A DNA stretch of 64,000 nucleotides. Origin: Zhengitettix transpicula (taxonomy: Eukaryota; Arthropoda; Insecta; Orthoptera; Tetrigidae). Both the position numbers and the translations under genes were made by a program. The stretch spans positions 102,819,738-102,883,737 of the forward strand of contig CM073593.1 in assembly GCA_037074705.1 (NCBI GenBank), in the 5' to 3' direction. Below, piece after piece: positions 1 through 12,449 of this stretch (position 1 is its first letter; every line of letters begins with the position of its first letter). The notes beneath the pieces are model-generated. The model did not search any database, was not told the DNA's origin, and saw nothing but the letters and a program-made list of their open reading frames with translations.

Positions 1-158
1 TGTGGGGACGCAGCATTCCCTTCTCCGTGCCTCGACCAGTTTAGGAGGCAGCTGGCCGACTAATCCAATGGGAATAGCGGACAACTCTTACCATATGCCC
101 AAGGTCTGTGACCCTGGAACATACACCTCTCAGAACAGGTCAAGGTGCCTCAAAATTT
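1..158 (-). repeat. R1 dispersed repeat, cut by window edge
   Basis: Matches the middle of R1 in reverse orientation. On the plus strand it shows the CTCGACCAGTTTAGGAGGCA stretch, then the segment whose complement is the GGTCACAGACCTTGGGCATA stretch seen in all full copies. Homology fades after about 158. The rest of the copy lies outside the window. The stop-free reading frame here is an R1 by-product and not a gene. Confidence 0.85.
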
Positions 159-889
159 GTCCGCATATTCCCAGTAAATCGCGCTATAATACATTACAAA
201 AATATCTTTACATTCGCACACAAATATTGAGGGTTTTGTCCAATCTACCAGTACGTTACAACTGACCAAAAAAATCGAAATTAGAAAAAACATTTGAATT
301 AAAGAATTCTGACAGGCTAAAGAGCCTCATGCGTCGCTGAGAAAATTACTTTGGTGATCCTCCAATCAAATCTTATTAGACAACGGTATAATCGTGATTT
401 AAAAAAAACCGGCCACAGTGATTGGAAAATGAAATTAAAATCCATGGTCTTCGTATTCTTTTACTTCACATTTTTATTCATTTGTTTCGTGAAGCCCATA
501 TTATCTTGTAATCGCGGATAGTTGTTTCAGGTAAATATTGTAAATTAGTCCCGTGCCTGTGTTCAAATTTCCGGGGGTTATTTTGAAATCTGTTCCTGGA
601 TGTAATTTTGTGAGTATCATGTTACAAATGCTTTCGCCCGTCTCCATTTACGCTCCCTGTAAATAAAACCTGTGTGTAATCATATTGTACGTTTCAGAAT
701 CATCTCTTTTGTTGCTACTTTACGTGTTAAAGTTTATATATATTTTTTCAATCTGCAGATTTATGAACTATTTCTAATTAATTGCGTATCCTAAAATTTT
801 TATAATTATTCTCTCTCGCTAATCTGTTTCCCATTACAGTGGTTAATTATTCTGAAGGTTAAATCTTCTAATAAATAAAATTGATGGGT
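159..889. other. AT-rich spacer, nothing recognised
   Basis: No coding signature, RNA gene or recognisable repeat was seen on either strand. Homopolymer A/T runs dominate. Confidence 0.6.
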
Positions 890-1712
890 TTGTGTGTGTA
901 TATTCTGCACAAAAATCTAAGCCCGTGGAGCAATTTTGACCTAATTTTGTACACGTGTTTCTTTCAAACAGAAAACAAACCCTGTGGAGGTAGGACATGT
1001 CTACAGCCCCCAGTGGAGCAGGGGTTGACATTCTCAAACATGCTATAGCGGTCGATATTTGCGTCAGATAAATTATTTTTCGGGGTCAATGAGATTGGGA
1101 GTGATATATTTTTGTTTAATTTCGGAATGGGAGGGGAGCATCCTTAGGGATCGGGGTGGAATGGTGCTCCATAAAAATAACCCAAAAGCAATCGAGATTG
1201 GAGTCAAATCCGGGGTTATGGATGTTATGCTTAGTTTATTTATAGCATACAAATTTGTCGGTTGGGGTTTACTTCTACCACCTACGACATGGTGTGGAAG
1301 AGGAACACAATGTGTGTATGTTCCGTATACAAATAATTTTACGTGGAGAAAATTTGACAACATTTTGAAAACATATTTATTTGGAACCGGAATAAAACAC
1401 TGGTGGTGTTTTGACACTACTACCACCCCCAGGGACAGGGCTTGATGGGGGTTAACATTTTCAATCATGCTAAAACGGCCAAGATTTGCTAAATATTTTT
1501 CTGAGTCAATGAGATTGATAGTGTTTCTCCCGATGTATTTTGTGTATAATTTTTACCCTTTTAAGCATTGGAGGCGAGAACCCTTAAGGGTGCGGCTGGA
1601 AAGGCGTTACATAAAAATAACACACAAAACAACCCAGATTGTAGTCGAATCCGTGGTTATGGATGTCGCTTAGTATAATTATGACAACCCGGGCATCGCC
1701 GGGCACCCAGAT
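890..1712 (-). repeat. R4 dispersed repeat
   Basis: Ends near 1690-1712 in a CCCGGGCATCGCCGGG motif followed by CACCCAG. This is the complement of the start of the full copy at 32268. Inside, a block with 'caatgagattg', 'ccttagggat/ccttaaggg' and 'ggttatggatgt' occurs twice (about 1021-1225 and 1447-1675), so the copy carries an internal partial duplication. Overlapping stop-free frames on both strands have no recognisable protein content. Boundary at 890 is uncertain. Confidence 0.6.
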
Positions 1713-2739
1713 ACTTGTGAGTAAAACCGATTTAAATATTTATTATTGCACAACGTTTCCATGGCGGGATTTGCTAAATTTTATCCGATAACATGAGTCT
1801 TTTTTTTGGGGGGTAGTGATCAAATATTGATTTCGGCCACGACAGTCAGCAGAGGTTGAACTGACCATCAAATTTTTTAAAAAATACTTGAATCTGCTGA
1901 GGTCGCCAAATAAGCGACGAAACGTTGTTTAATTTTACATTAATAAATTATTTTTTCCGATTTTAAAAAAAAATTGGCACATGTCGAAAAAAATATTTGA
2001 TCTAATAAATCAATAAACATAGTTCCAAATAGTCTGTAGCGACTATACATTTGCATAACACGCGTTTTATTAAATATAATAATGTTTTAACTGTACACGT
2101 AATAATTTAATAATTACATAATAATACGTTGGTTATTCTGTGACTTCCTATAGTTCTTTTTTCCCCCAGGATTTCTTTTCTCTGTTGTTCATTGTTTTTG
2201 CAGCGTCTCTTACTGTGGTTTGTTGGCAGTTCCATTTTACGTAATCTCCTCTTCCTTTGTTTTTTATTTTCCCTACTAATTTGAATCGGGTACGTTAACA
2301 GATTTATTTTAAAATTCCTATAAGCCTCCATATTATAAATTTTCAAGTTTACTTTCTAAATAATGGGGAAACTAATTTTATTCACAGTTCAGAATCCGAG
2401 AAATGTTGTTTTTAATTTCGCATAATTGTTTTTTTTTTCAAAATCCTCCTTACTCACTCAAAATTTTAATATTTTGTCATTCAATCAAAATATGCGACAG
2501 TTTACGGTGTTCCCACTCTGGGAAGCTGATGGAAGGTAAAAGTTTCGTCGGAACAGTGCTCAATCTTCATTAACCTGGACCGCGCGTTTCGGTCGAGTCT
2601 AAATATTCTCGAATATAGGGGGGGGGGGGGAGGGGGGTTATACGTACTTTCGGTGTGGAATAGACCTGGACAAATGTTTCTTAAAAAAATTCAAGAACAT
2701 AATAAAATATTGCAGTCAAAGCTGAGTTATAAACTGAAT
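1713..2739. other. AT-rich spacer with a G-run and one hairpin motif
   Basis: Contains a hammerhead-like hairpin at about 1889-1926 (CTGCTGA, then the inverted pair GTCGC/GCGAC around CAAATAA, then GAAACGTTG). A G-run lies at about 2620-2638. No gene is supported. Confidence 0.5.
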
Positions 2740-2800
2740 TAACGGAGGTCCTGGGCTTGATTCCCGGTCCCGTCGAGATCTTTCTATTCTGATTCGTTAG
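2740..2800 (+). repeat. tRNA-derived SINE fragment
   Basis: The stretch GGAGGTCCTGGGCTTGATTC, running into CCCGGTCCCGTCGAG, resembles the T-arm and B-box part of the better-preserved SINE at 53597. A B-box-like GGCTTGATTCC sits at 2754-2764. The A-box half is absent, so this is a 5'-truncated relic. Confidence 0.5.
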
Positions 2801-2985
2801 AAAAAATTAACCAAAATTCCTTACATTCGATTAGAAACTGACAAATTTAATTTATATCAAACTTAACCGCCTACATAGCAACCGTAATACATTTATTTAA
2901 TTTATAGGATTTAATAAATAAAATAACAGAGAAAATCATACACCACCCATGAAACACTGTTTTCTCGATAGGGTCCATGGAATCG

Positions 2986-4268
2986 TTATTATTTAGATTA
3001 TTCTGGTATTCCATCGTCTTGGAGTAGACAGGTGAGAAATAAAAGTGAAAAAAGGCAAAGATATGGAAAAAAAGAAAAACAAAGAAAACAGAACGAAAGA
3101 GGAAGGTTAAAGACAAAGGAATTCAGACTTGGGCCAGCTGTCACTCTAGGACCAAGCCGAATTCACTAGGTCTGCCCCCACGTAACGAGTGTTCGAACTT
3201 TCATGTTGTTCTCTCTGTCACTCTCTCTCTCTCAGATGACGTACAGAGTTTTTTTACCGTACTGTTCGAAACGTAGAAATTCCGAAATCTTTTTCTGAAC
3301 TACTAGACGATCTTTCACGTCATCTCTTTCACCTGCCTCTTTCTTTACGTTTCTTTCTTTGATGGGAGTAAATCTCTCCGTCTTTTTTATGATCTTCTAG
3401 ACGATTTCTCACGTCATATCTTTAATCCTGCCGCTTTCTTTCTGGTTTCCTTATGCCTAAGGTCTGCGAGGGCTATTCTCTCGCTGGCAGTACCTGCGAG
3501 GGATGTTCTCTCGCAGGCACAACCTTGTAGGAGTTATACGAAGGGGCTACCTTTGGGGATGCCTTTTCCTCTCCGTTTTTGAACTAAGGTTCCCACATGC
3601 CGAGGCACCTCGGCCTGTTCTGAGAGGTGTATGTTCCGGGGTCACAGACCTTGAGCATACGGTAAGAGTTGTCCTCTATTCCCATTGGAATAGTCGGCCA
3701 GCTGCCTCCTAAACTGGTCGAGGCACGGAGAAGAGAATGCTGCGTCCCCACAGCAAACTCCTCTCCCGCTATCGGAAGGGCGTGGGACAAGTACCCAATG
3801 CCAGACCTACCTGATGCAGCTTTTTCTAGGGTTTTCCCTGCATTTCTTTAGGCGAATGCCGGGTAGGATCCTTAAAATATAGCCCGGGAGCCCAAGTTAA
3901 CCCTTCCGCATCCCCCCTTTCAAATCCCTTCCTATGCCATTAAAGGGGAGTTGCCCAACGTGGATTACCCTCATGTAGCCTGTTGCCCCCAAAAAAACAC
4001 GTTGGAATTCCGAAATCTTTTTCTGAACTACTAGACGATCTTTCACGTCTTCTCTTTCACCTGCCTCTTTCTTTACATTTCTTTCTTTGCTTGGAGTAAA
4101 TCTCTCCATCTTTTTTTTATCTTCTAGACGACTTCTCACGTCTTGAAACCTGTCACTTTGTTTGTGTTATCCTTGTTGTTTTCTTGCTTTTCTTTGCCTT
4201 TTTTCGTTTTTCCTCGCTCACTTTTCTTTTCAAAGACAATGGAATACCCGAATAATCTAAATAATAGT
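2986..4268. mobile_element. R3 fold-back element, copy 1 (contains an R1 insertion)
   Basis: The left end (TTATTTAGATTATTCTGGTA, then CCATCGTCTTGGAG) and right end (about 4230-4268, complement of the same text) form inverted terminal repeats. Purine-rich then pyrimidine-rich tracts lie just inside, with a TCTAGACGATCTTTCACGTC-type sequence repeated internally. It is interrupted by an R1 copy at 3455-3997. The same family recurs at 20397. No protein is encoded, so it is non-autonomous. Confidence 0.6.
3455..3997 (+). repeat. R1 dispersed repeat, near full length
   Basis: The best reference copy for R1. It opens with two imperfect units of TGCGAGGGATGTTCTCTCGC type, whose ends are complementary. 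It then carries the perfect hairpin GCCGAGGCACCTCGGC at 3599-3614, a GGTCACAGACCTTGAGCATA block and a TAAAGGGGAGTTGCCCAACG block, and ends in an A-rich tail near 3990. The A-rich 3' end suggests retroposition, but no pol III boxes were recognised. Confidence 0.8.
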
Positions 4269-4388
4269 GTTACCTCACAATTGCCAACATCTTTCAAATC
4301 CAGGTCCATCGAATATGACGTGATACAAATTAGAGATGTCTGTAAATTGATAAAAGTCAGCCAGCAACGGAAATAAGATTGAGGATGG

Positions 4389-4396
4389 TGACGTCA
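4389..4396. promoter_or_regulatory. CRE-like palindrome TGACGTCA
   Basis: A perfect 8-base cAMP-response-element/ATF core between two repeats. No gene is attached, so function is unproven. Confidence 0.2.
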
Positions 4397-4518
4397 TGAA
4401 TGAAGCAAACAACCTTGGTTACAATATAATTAACCTTCCACTATTCCAAAATTAATGAAGTCAGGGAAGTTATGGAGCTGGAAGCAAATCGCGTGAGGTA
4501 TTTACCAAAACGTAAATA

Positions 4519-5085
4519 CAAGAAAGATACCCAAAAACAGAAAAAATAATTTGTACCACACCAACGTTTCTGGGATCCTGGTTCCTTTCTTCAGGTGTTA
4601 AGATGACACAACTGCACTGATCAGTTGACAAAACTCAAAAGCGAAGGAAACGTAACCACAATGGGGAAACAAAGAGAGTAGCGTAACAATAAGGGAGCAA
4701 CGACAATGGAAAAGCAAAAGGTTTAGTGTAATAATAATGTAACGTAGCAATTATTAGGTTTCATAGAGTCTGTTTGTACAATAGTTTTTGTGATGTTTGG
4801 TTTAATATGAAGCATCTCTGGAATTGTACCTGGATGGGGGCAACGGCTTTTTGCCAATCAAATTAATGTTCAGAATTGATTAAATGTGTTGAGTCTAACA
4901 GATTTTCTCCATATCAAACATATGTTTCTTGATACTGGTGTTAAGGGAACGTTTTGTTCGCCCTATGTAACAGGAATTACAATTAGAGCAAGAGGTATGT
5001 TATTTATATTATCACTTATTTCGTCTGTTTTTGACTATCGTTCTTATATTTAATTTTCATTCAGAAGTAAATTTTTCATTTTAAA
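4519..5085. repeat. R2 inverted-repeat element, long form
   Basis: The left arm (about 4519-4640) has AAGAAAGATACCC, AACGTTTCTGGGATCCTGGT and CTTTCTTCAGGTG. The right arm (about 4997-5085) has TTTATATTATCACTTATTTC and a TTTTCATTCAGAAG end. The interior carries 'aacaataagggagcaacgacaatgg', the reverse complement of the interior of the copy at 9742, so the two long copies lie in opposite orientation. No protein is encoded. Confidence 0.65.
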
Positions 5086-6117
5086 ACATATATATGTTGA
5101 TGGTATTATCATCGAGGTACCGGAAGTGAGTTCAAAGTGAGGGGGGGAAAAATACGATTCTGTAGAACCTCATGTTTCTGATCATGGAAAAGACATTGGT
5201 AATTACTTCCACCTCAGGATAGCCTCGTGATGTGTTGCCTCCCAATGTTTATTGTTTACTTAAATTAATTGTCGCGTAGTGTGCAATTATTATTTTTTCC
5301 AAATTACCGGAGTTTTATTTAAATCCACCTCACAGGGTTTGATTTGCACCAGTTTCATTCACCTTTATCGCCACCAGTTATTTATTAGTTCGCTGACCGA
5401 CCGACGCTGGCCGCGATGTTCTGATAAACTTGGGATCTGTTTACAGTAGGGTTTTTATCTGCTGATTCTGGTGGTCGATCGCAGACTCTTGATGAATGGT
5501 TGTTGCAGAGATGTACCGCTGTCGGTGGTCGTAGTTTTGAGCGTGTTTGCTCGAGCCTCTCAGTAAAACCGCACTCCACCAGTGATGTAGTGGTCGGAGC
5601 ACAGTGAACCCGCACTGTTCTGTGGGTTATGGGTTTAGAGCCTCTGCACAGTCGACAGGAAGTTATTAGCGTCCGTAACGCTGGCCAGATGTCCCCTCTT
5701 TTATCTCTCTCTCTCTCTCAATCACTGTTTCTGTTTGTGTTACGACACAGTTTGACTCCACAGATTGAAGGTTATCTTTTTTACGTTAAAAACATAGTAG
5801 CAAACAGTACGTAGAAGTTCTAATTTAATTTTTTAGTGGTTGAAAATTGCTGACAGAAGAAGATAAACGACAAAATGTTTAATGGTAATAAGAGTTCTCA
5901 TGGCGGAAAAAATATTATGAATCGTCCATTATTTTCCATTCAGTGTATCTGAGCAATATAAAAAATATATATAATACGCTTTCTCCATTATAAGTGATAT
6001 TCAGTGAAAATATAACTTATACTAACGTTTAATATAAATATCTGTACGTGTATCAATCACGGTAATTTTAGCTGCATTTAATAAGAAAAGTATCGAAGGC
6101 AGAACACTTCTGGAGAT
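5086..6117. other. Spacer with a GC-richer patch at 5383-5720
   Basis: 5383-5720 is less AT-rich than its surroundings (GACCGACCGACGCTGGCCGC, GGTGGTCGATCGCAGACTC) and ends in a CT-dinucleotide run at about 5701-5720. Frames across it carry no protein signature I recognise. It could be an old LTR piece or a non-coding exon; neither can be shown. Confidence 0.35.
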
Positions 6118-6563
6118 ATGGAGAGGGCTTCCTTTGGGGATGTCTTTTCCTCTCTCTGAATTTTTTTTTTAAGTTCTGACTGTTTTGTGAGGTTATGTTC
6201 CGGGTTCGCAGACCTTGGACATACAGTAAGAGATGTTTACTGTCCCCATTGGAACAGTCGGCCAGCTGCCTTCTAAACTGGTCAAGTCTCAGAGAAGGGA
6301 AAACCCCTCTCCCGCCATCGGAAGAGCGTGGGACACGTACCCAATGCCCGACCTACCTGATGAAGATTTTTCTAGGGTTAGTCCTGCATCACTTTTATGC
6401 GAATTGCCGGGTAGGATCCTTAAAATATTGCCCGGGGGCCCTAAGTTAGCCCTTGGCTACCTTGCTCTACCCTTCCGCATCCCCCCCCTTTCAAATCCCT
6501 TCCTATGTTATTAAAAGGGAGTTGCTACCACGTGGATTACCCTCATGCAGCTTGTTACTCTAA
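6118..6563 (+). repeat. R1 dispersed repeat, 5'-truncated
   Basis: Starts in the CTTTGGGGATG block, lacks the initial hairpin units and runs to the CATGCAGCTTGTTACTCTAAA end. A small deletion removes the CTGCGTCCCCACAGC stretch present in most copies. Confidence 0.8.
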
Positions 6564-9056
6564 ACAAAACTGCTTTCTTTCTTATACAGAGACGTGAACA
6601 GGTATACAGTTATATAAAACTGCCATCCGCCGTCTTTACACTGATTGGTAAACGATCCAAATACCTTTGTATTAAAAGTTCTGCCAAAAATTTTGGCGCT
6701 TTGAAAAATAAGCAACTTAATGGTTTAATATCTCTCAAGGGGAAAAAATATTGAATTGACACCCGCTATTTAAACGATTTCAGAAATATTAACTGTATTT
6801 TATTTTGTATGTTATTTGGTTCTTCATTAAATTACTGCCCATCTAATATGGGAGTTTTTATAATTTGAAACGAATTTAAACTTCAAAAATTGAGTATGTC
6901 CAATTTATTTTTCCTGATACAGGAATTTTATATTAAGATAACAAAATTTATTAAATAATGAAAAAAACCGGAATTAAGCGTAAAGAAAACTTTGAGGAAA
7001 ATCGTAAATATATCGTTAAGAAGCATGCACAGTTCTAATAATAACGGGTGACTTTATAGTTACATGAAGCCAATTGTTTTTTTGAAAGGTTAATTGATGA
7101 GGAGCCGAAGGGGGTCCATTAACAATGGGAGACACGAGAAGTTCTGTGCGACAACGGCACGTGTAATTTTTTTTTTAGTGATACAGTCTAGTCTAATTAA
7201 TCATCCAATTTAATTTTAGAGCACAATTTCGAGTAGGTGAATGGCCCCTGAACTACTTAAAGCCTGTAAACGGTCAGTTTTTAATCATCAATCGTCCAAA
7301 AAATATTCGTGAATCGTCTAAATAAAATAAAATAATATACGCATGACGTTACGACTGTCATAGTAACTTGTACGACTGGGAAAAGTGAGACTGAAATATT
7401 ATGGAAAATTCATCTACAAGATTAATCCCTTATTTGGATTCAAAATAAATATGAAAAAAAAAATCTTAGAAAAATACATCAATTTACTAGCTATAAATTT
7501 TAACTTTTAAGATAAAACATTTATTTTCTATTTGTGATGCTTAATAACATGTATTATAAATTACAAAATGATTAAAAAAAATTTCAAACTATGAGTATAC
7601 TAAATAAATTAAATGTATAATTAACATAATAAATATCCATGAGATTTAAATATACTTAAATAAATATTAACGAAAATTATATATGTAAAATCCTATAAAA
7701 ATTCATACAGCCTTGGGCGAGTGAAAAAAACAACAACTTAAAATAACGATATATATATATATATATATATAATAACTTCGTTCGTTCTATTAATTAGTAT
7801 AAATTAAGAACGTAGTAAATTATGGCATAATGCAGACACTGAAAATATGCTTTTCATTATTAATTATATCGTCTTATAACACGAAGTTTAATAACTTTAA
7901 TGTCTCTTTCCGTTTTTTTTTTTTTTTTTTTAAGTTTATACAAACGATAATTTTCCTCATCAACATCACTCGAACACTCCTCTTGCGTTCTCTGCATATC
8001 GTCTCTTCTTCTATTACACTATTACACCGTGATATTCAACTTTCCACTTTATTTTCTCGGGAGTGATACAAGATCTTGCGAAGCCATAGAATAGAAACCT
8101 CGTATAAAGTACAGGACAATATAAATTATACATAATAAATTCCAGTTGCATTACTGAAAGCGACTAAAATGAATATTTAAAAACTATTGTGAGAATGATG
8201 AATAATTTATATGCTGAGATATGTTACAAAAATCTCTAAGATGAATTTTCATAAAAAGGCTTGGAAGAGAAGTTGCATAATGTTTTTTTAAAGGCTTACA
8301 TAAAGTAATAATACATAAATGAATAACAATCTCAGCATGGAGAATAATGATATATTAATTCGTTTATATCGTGGATAACTGCTCCGTGGAGACATTTCAT
8401 GGTTCTGTTTGTTCCGACGCTCGATTTTTAGCCCCAATTGCCACTTCGGCTATGTTACGAAAGGTGCTTTGACTATGAAGATTGACATGATCAATATCCT
8501 CGTGAAGAAAAAAACAACAACATGAACTTGAGTTTCCCTGATGATGAAATAATTCGGAGGGTGGACTCCGCAATGATTTTAGGAGTGGCTTGGAAATGTT
8601 TAAAAGTCGATTCTGGCAGAGGGGGCTACGGTAGAACGCGATGCTGAGAATGGCATTTGAAGGTGGTCCGATAAATGTGATTTGACAACGTTGTAATTGA
8701 AAATCATACAATTTTAATTTTTTTTTACTCCGGTGTAAACCATTGGTACTGATAAACACCGACCACATGTTACTCTGTTTCATACTACTACACTTTTAAC
8801 ATTTCTGACGCTGTTAACAGTAATAATATGTTTATAAATTTACTAGTATAGTGCAATAAAATTTAATTACGGTTGAAAGCCGGAACGCTGCATTTCCTAT
8901 GAGACTGGTCGTACCAGTCTCTAAGGCGTAGACTTACCAAGAAAATAATCAGTTAGTATTGGGCGATGCCTTTCGAACCAGTTTCAATACAATTATTTAT
9001 GTACCATCGATCGGAGCTTACAAAAAAAATTATGTTCTAATTACAACTGTGTTCAT
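6564..9056. other. AT-rich spacer
   Basis: Holds a TA-dinucleotide run at about 7750-7770 and a poly-T tract at about 7912-7931. The minus-strand open frame at 8397-8783 has no recognisable domain and no splice or promoter context, so it is not called a gene. Confidence 0.5.
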
Positions 9057-9170
9057 AAAGATAGCCAAATACAGACAAAAGAAGTGGTGATATAAATACC
9101 ACCACACATCGTTTCTGGACGCCTTGTTCCTTTCTTCAGGTGCTAAGGACCCTAGAGCCACACAAATACA
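9057..9170 (+). repeat. R2 element, left arm only
   Basis: AAGATAGCCAAATACAGACA, a GTGATATAAATACCAC-type stretch, ATCGTTTCTGG and CCTTTCTTCAGGTGCTAAG follow the R2 order. No matching right arm follows, so this is a half element. Confidence 0.7.
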
Positions 9171-9741
9171 CACGCCTTTTTTTTTCTATCTCTCTTATTA
9201 TTGTTTTTAAAACAGTCATAAATTTTTCTATTTGTTCTCAATCTTAGCTAAGGTTTTTTTTAAATAGGCAAACATTGGACGAATGGAAAGAAAATGGATT
9301 CTGATCAACCTACGCCTGACAAAGAAAAAAAAATATTCCCATATAATTCGTTTTTCATTAGCCGGATTTTTTAATTAAAAAAACTTATTGCTAAAGAACG
9401 TAAAATATGTTTTTTCAAAGTAATTCACTGTGTGTATAGTTATTTAGTCTTCCCGGTTATTGTTGGGGGATATTTATTGATTTAGCCTGTACGATGTTAC
9501 ACAAAGAAACTCGCCTGCTCGTTCCAGGAGGAAATTACAAGCAGGCTGCTGCGTGTCACGTCCAGATGATACCAGAAGTCTTGTTGTTTGATCCAGCTGC
9601 TGTCTTCGTTAGGCTGAGAACAATAGAAGAGAAGAGGAGAAAGGTCCTAGTCCGTTCACAATATCTTCCACGATAATTTATATGCTGAAATATGTGAGAA
9701 AAATCTCTAAGATGCTTTCTTTCAGAGACTTGTAACGAAAC

Positions 9742-10190
9742 GATGTTAAAAATAAGAAATATACCCAAAAACAGACAAAATAAGTGGTGATATAAATACC
9801 ACACAACCTTCTTGGATCCTTCTGGTGCTAAGAAATGCCTTGAGCGACACAACTGCACTCGCCAGGTGACAAAACTCAAGAGCGACGAAAAAGCATTCAC
9901 ATTAAGTCAAACATCACAGCTATTAATGTACAAACAGACACCATGAAACTCAACAATTGCTACGATCCCTTATTGTTACGCTAAGTATCAGCTTTTCCAT
10001 TGTCGTTAATCCCTTATTGTTACACTGTCTCATTGTCGATGCGTTTTCTTCGCTTTTAAGTTTTGTCAACTGACGAGTACGGTTGTGTCGATCTAGACTC
10101 TTCCTAGCACCTGAAGAAATGAACAAGGATCCCAGAGAAGTTGAGTGGCATTTATATTATCACTTATTTTGTCTGTTAATGTTTCATTTG
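9742..10190. repeat. R2 inverted-repeat element, long form
   Basis: The left arm at 9742-9880 and right arm at about 10060-10190 are inverted copies of one another. The right arm reads CACCTGAAGAAATGAACAAG, GATCCCAGAGAAG and TTTATATTATCACTTATTTT. The interior carries CCCTTATTGTTACGCTAAGT and a second variant of it. Together with the copy at 4519 it shows the long form from which the short copies may derive by internal deletion. Confidence 0.7.
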
Positions 10191-10670
10191 AAACGTATAA
10201 AGTTAAAAAGAAGAAGTAAGATTAAGAAAATATAAGAAATTGAAGCATCCTGTGAAACTTTAATAAACAAGACGGACATGTTTGTAGTGTATGGATCAAG
10301 GTACTTCGGTGGTGATGAATACAGCAAGATAGAGTAATTTTAAAACTAAGTGAAGCAAGGGACACACAATGGTCGATGTAGAATTGTCAAATGATTATAA
10401 ATGTGCTCAGGGAATCAGAGAACAAGAACTCAAGTAATTACTTAGTTTAGCAAGTCTAATTGAAATTCACACTCGATACTTGGATTGACAAGTGGTGAAC
10501 TTCACAACCTGGACTGTTGCTCATTGCCAATTAAAACGTCATTTGGTCTAATAAATAATTATACGTTATCGAATGATTGGCTGTCCTCGTGAGGGACACT
10601 CGTTAATTCGGATATTTGTGGTCACTGTTTTCCTCTTCATTTTTTCCAACGTTAAATGTTCACTGGATGG

Positions 10671-12449
10671 CTACACAGATCTACAGGACCAATTACCCTC
10701 ATCGAGCTCATCCTGGATCTGAGCGAAGGGCTTGCACTTTGTCTCCGGTACGAAAGTCACGACGAAGGCCAGGCAAAGCGTCAGTAGGACGATGCCTCCC
10801 CACAGCACTGACGCAGTTCCCAGCGTGGCGACGCACTTGGGTACGATCTGGAAAGAAGCGGCCGCCGCTATCGAGGATCCAAGACTCAGGAGAGACATGC
10901 AGAACAACTTCACGTCGGCGGGGAAGATCTCGGCGAAGACTATGCAAGGCACCGATGAAAGACCCGCCGAGTACGCAACTTTGAAGGCCGCGCTCCAGGC
11001 AAAAGGCAACCACGGAGGGACGGTCCTCCAGTACAGGGACAGAGATCCTACAGCCAAGGACACGGCGCATCCGGACAATGAGACGACCAGGAGAGGGCGG
11101 CGGCCCAGACGATCAACGCACAGGGACGTCAGCAGAGAACTCACCAGCTGCAACTGTAAGAAGAGAGAGAAAACGAAAATTTAATATATCTGAGCAAGAA
11201 CCGACTGTGAGGAAAAACAGGTGCAGCTAATTTTGAGTGCTTTAGAATTTTTTTGGTGATGTAATAAAATGGAAGAGTGACTTGGAAAGTGTTTTATGAA
11301 TCAAACCTAAAAAAATCTTTAGCAACTAATTATTCACCATCATTTAATGTTTGTCAAAGATTAACTGGAAGGTCAGTTACATACCACGAGGAGCAGAGTC
11401 TCTCCAAATTCGTCGTTCAACATGTCGGCGGCGTTGGCAGGAAATAGAAGAACCTTGTATTCGGCCGCTGCGTGGTTTCCACTGCACCACGTCGCGGTGA
11501 CGAGAACGATTCCGATAAGAAGGGACCTACTTCTCCGAGGAGAGTTCAGGGAGGCACAGATCTTGGACTTCTCCGGTGGGATGACCATTGTCTGGTCCAC
11601 GAAAAGATGCATCCTCTTCAACTCACTACCAACGTCATTCAGACCTCTGAGTCTCTTGAGTGATTCTTCTGCGAGGTCTGGTCTTCCTTTGAGCAGATGG
11701 TAGTAGGGTGACTCAGGCATCCAGAGGAAAACCGCGAAAAGCACAAGGGGGAAGACACCTGGCACGACCGCCAACACTATGTATGACACGTGAGGAGCGA
11801 TGCACCGCACCAGGAGATCGCCCACAACGTCCACCAGTTCGCTGGACACGGAGAAGCCTCCGCGGACGTCTTCGCGTGCAACCTCACTGATGTAAATGGC
11901 TGGTGCTATCTCCAGGACGGCGGCAGTCATGCTGTCTAGTAATCTGGCAGCTATCAACTCCTCACAGCTGCTGGCCACGGCGATGATGATCCATCCAGTC
12001 ACCGACGGTATGCAGGAGAGGAGGAGCAAGGTCTTCCTGCCCACCAAGTCCCCGGTGAAGAGCAACGACAGGGTGAAGAAGACGATGCCGACACTGCGGA
12101 CGTTGCTGACCCACGAGACCTGCTCTTCGGAACATCTTATGTGAGTCTCGTTGGTGGCCAAGCGAGGTAGAACGGGCGATGACCAACCTCGAGGGGTTCC
12201 GGCGGAAATGTAAAGACATGCCACTGGAAGACGAGAGACAAAACTACTGACACGTGAACTGGCATCATGGGAGATTAGTTCTACTTTGGTAAACCGGTCT
12301 GGAATAATTTCAATAATACTTTTGTGGATAATATGTAACGATTATACGTAACAAGTTTATCGATTATCATAAAAAAACTTCTAATTAAGTGTACGGTTAC
12401 CGAGAACAGCGGCCACATGTTGCAGGTATGGTCCAAGGGTCAGCTCCAT
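10671..12449 (-). CDS. Transporter A: MFS sugar transporter, Tret1-like
   Basis: Three coding exons, minus strand: 12449-12401, 12223-11385, 11153-10671 (TAG stop), joined by GT-AG introns of 177 bp (phase 1) and 231 bp (phase 0), giving 456 aa. A 12-TM major facilitator is expected in the plasma membrane, moving a sugar such as trehalose or glucose by facilitation. Visible signatures: N-E-T sequon at residue 41 in the first extracellular loop, GRK after TM2, PESPYYHLL after TM6, VDRLGRRPLL in loop 8-9, AEIFP after TM10, VPETK before the C-terminus. The TM7 site that is usually QQxSG reads WCSGN. The start is supported by the 16-codon first exon shared with B and C. An AG at 12482-12483 in a pyrimidine-rich context suggests an upstream non-coding exon. 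Coding exons are conspicuously GC-rich against the AT-rich flanks. Family is sure; substrate is not. Confidence 0.9.

Noticed and set aside
1059..1468. Overlapping 128- and 131-codon open frames on both strands
   Set aside because: They lie wholly in the R4 repeat and contain no domain-like segment.
8397..8783. 128-codon minus-strand open frame
   Set aside because: No domain, no relatives recognised and no splice or promoter context.
10708..11184. Plus-strand and other-frame open readings across transporter exons
   Set aside because: Shadows of the real minus-strand exons, which carry the conserved motifs and splice sites.
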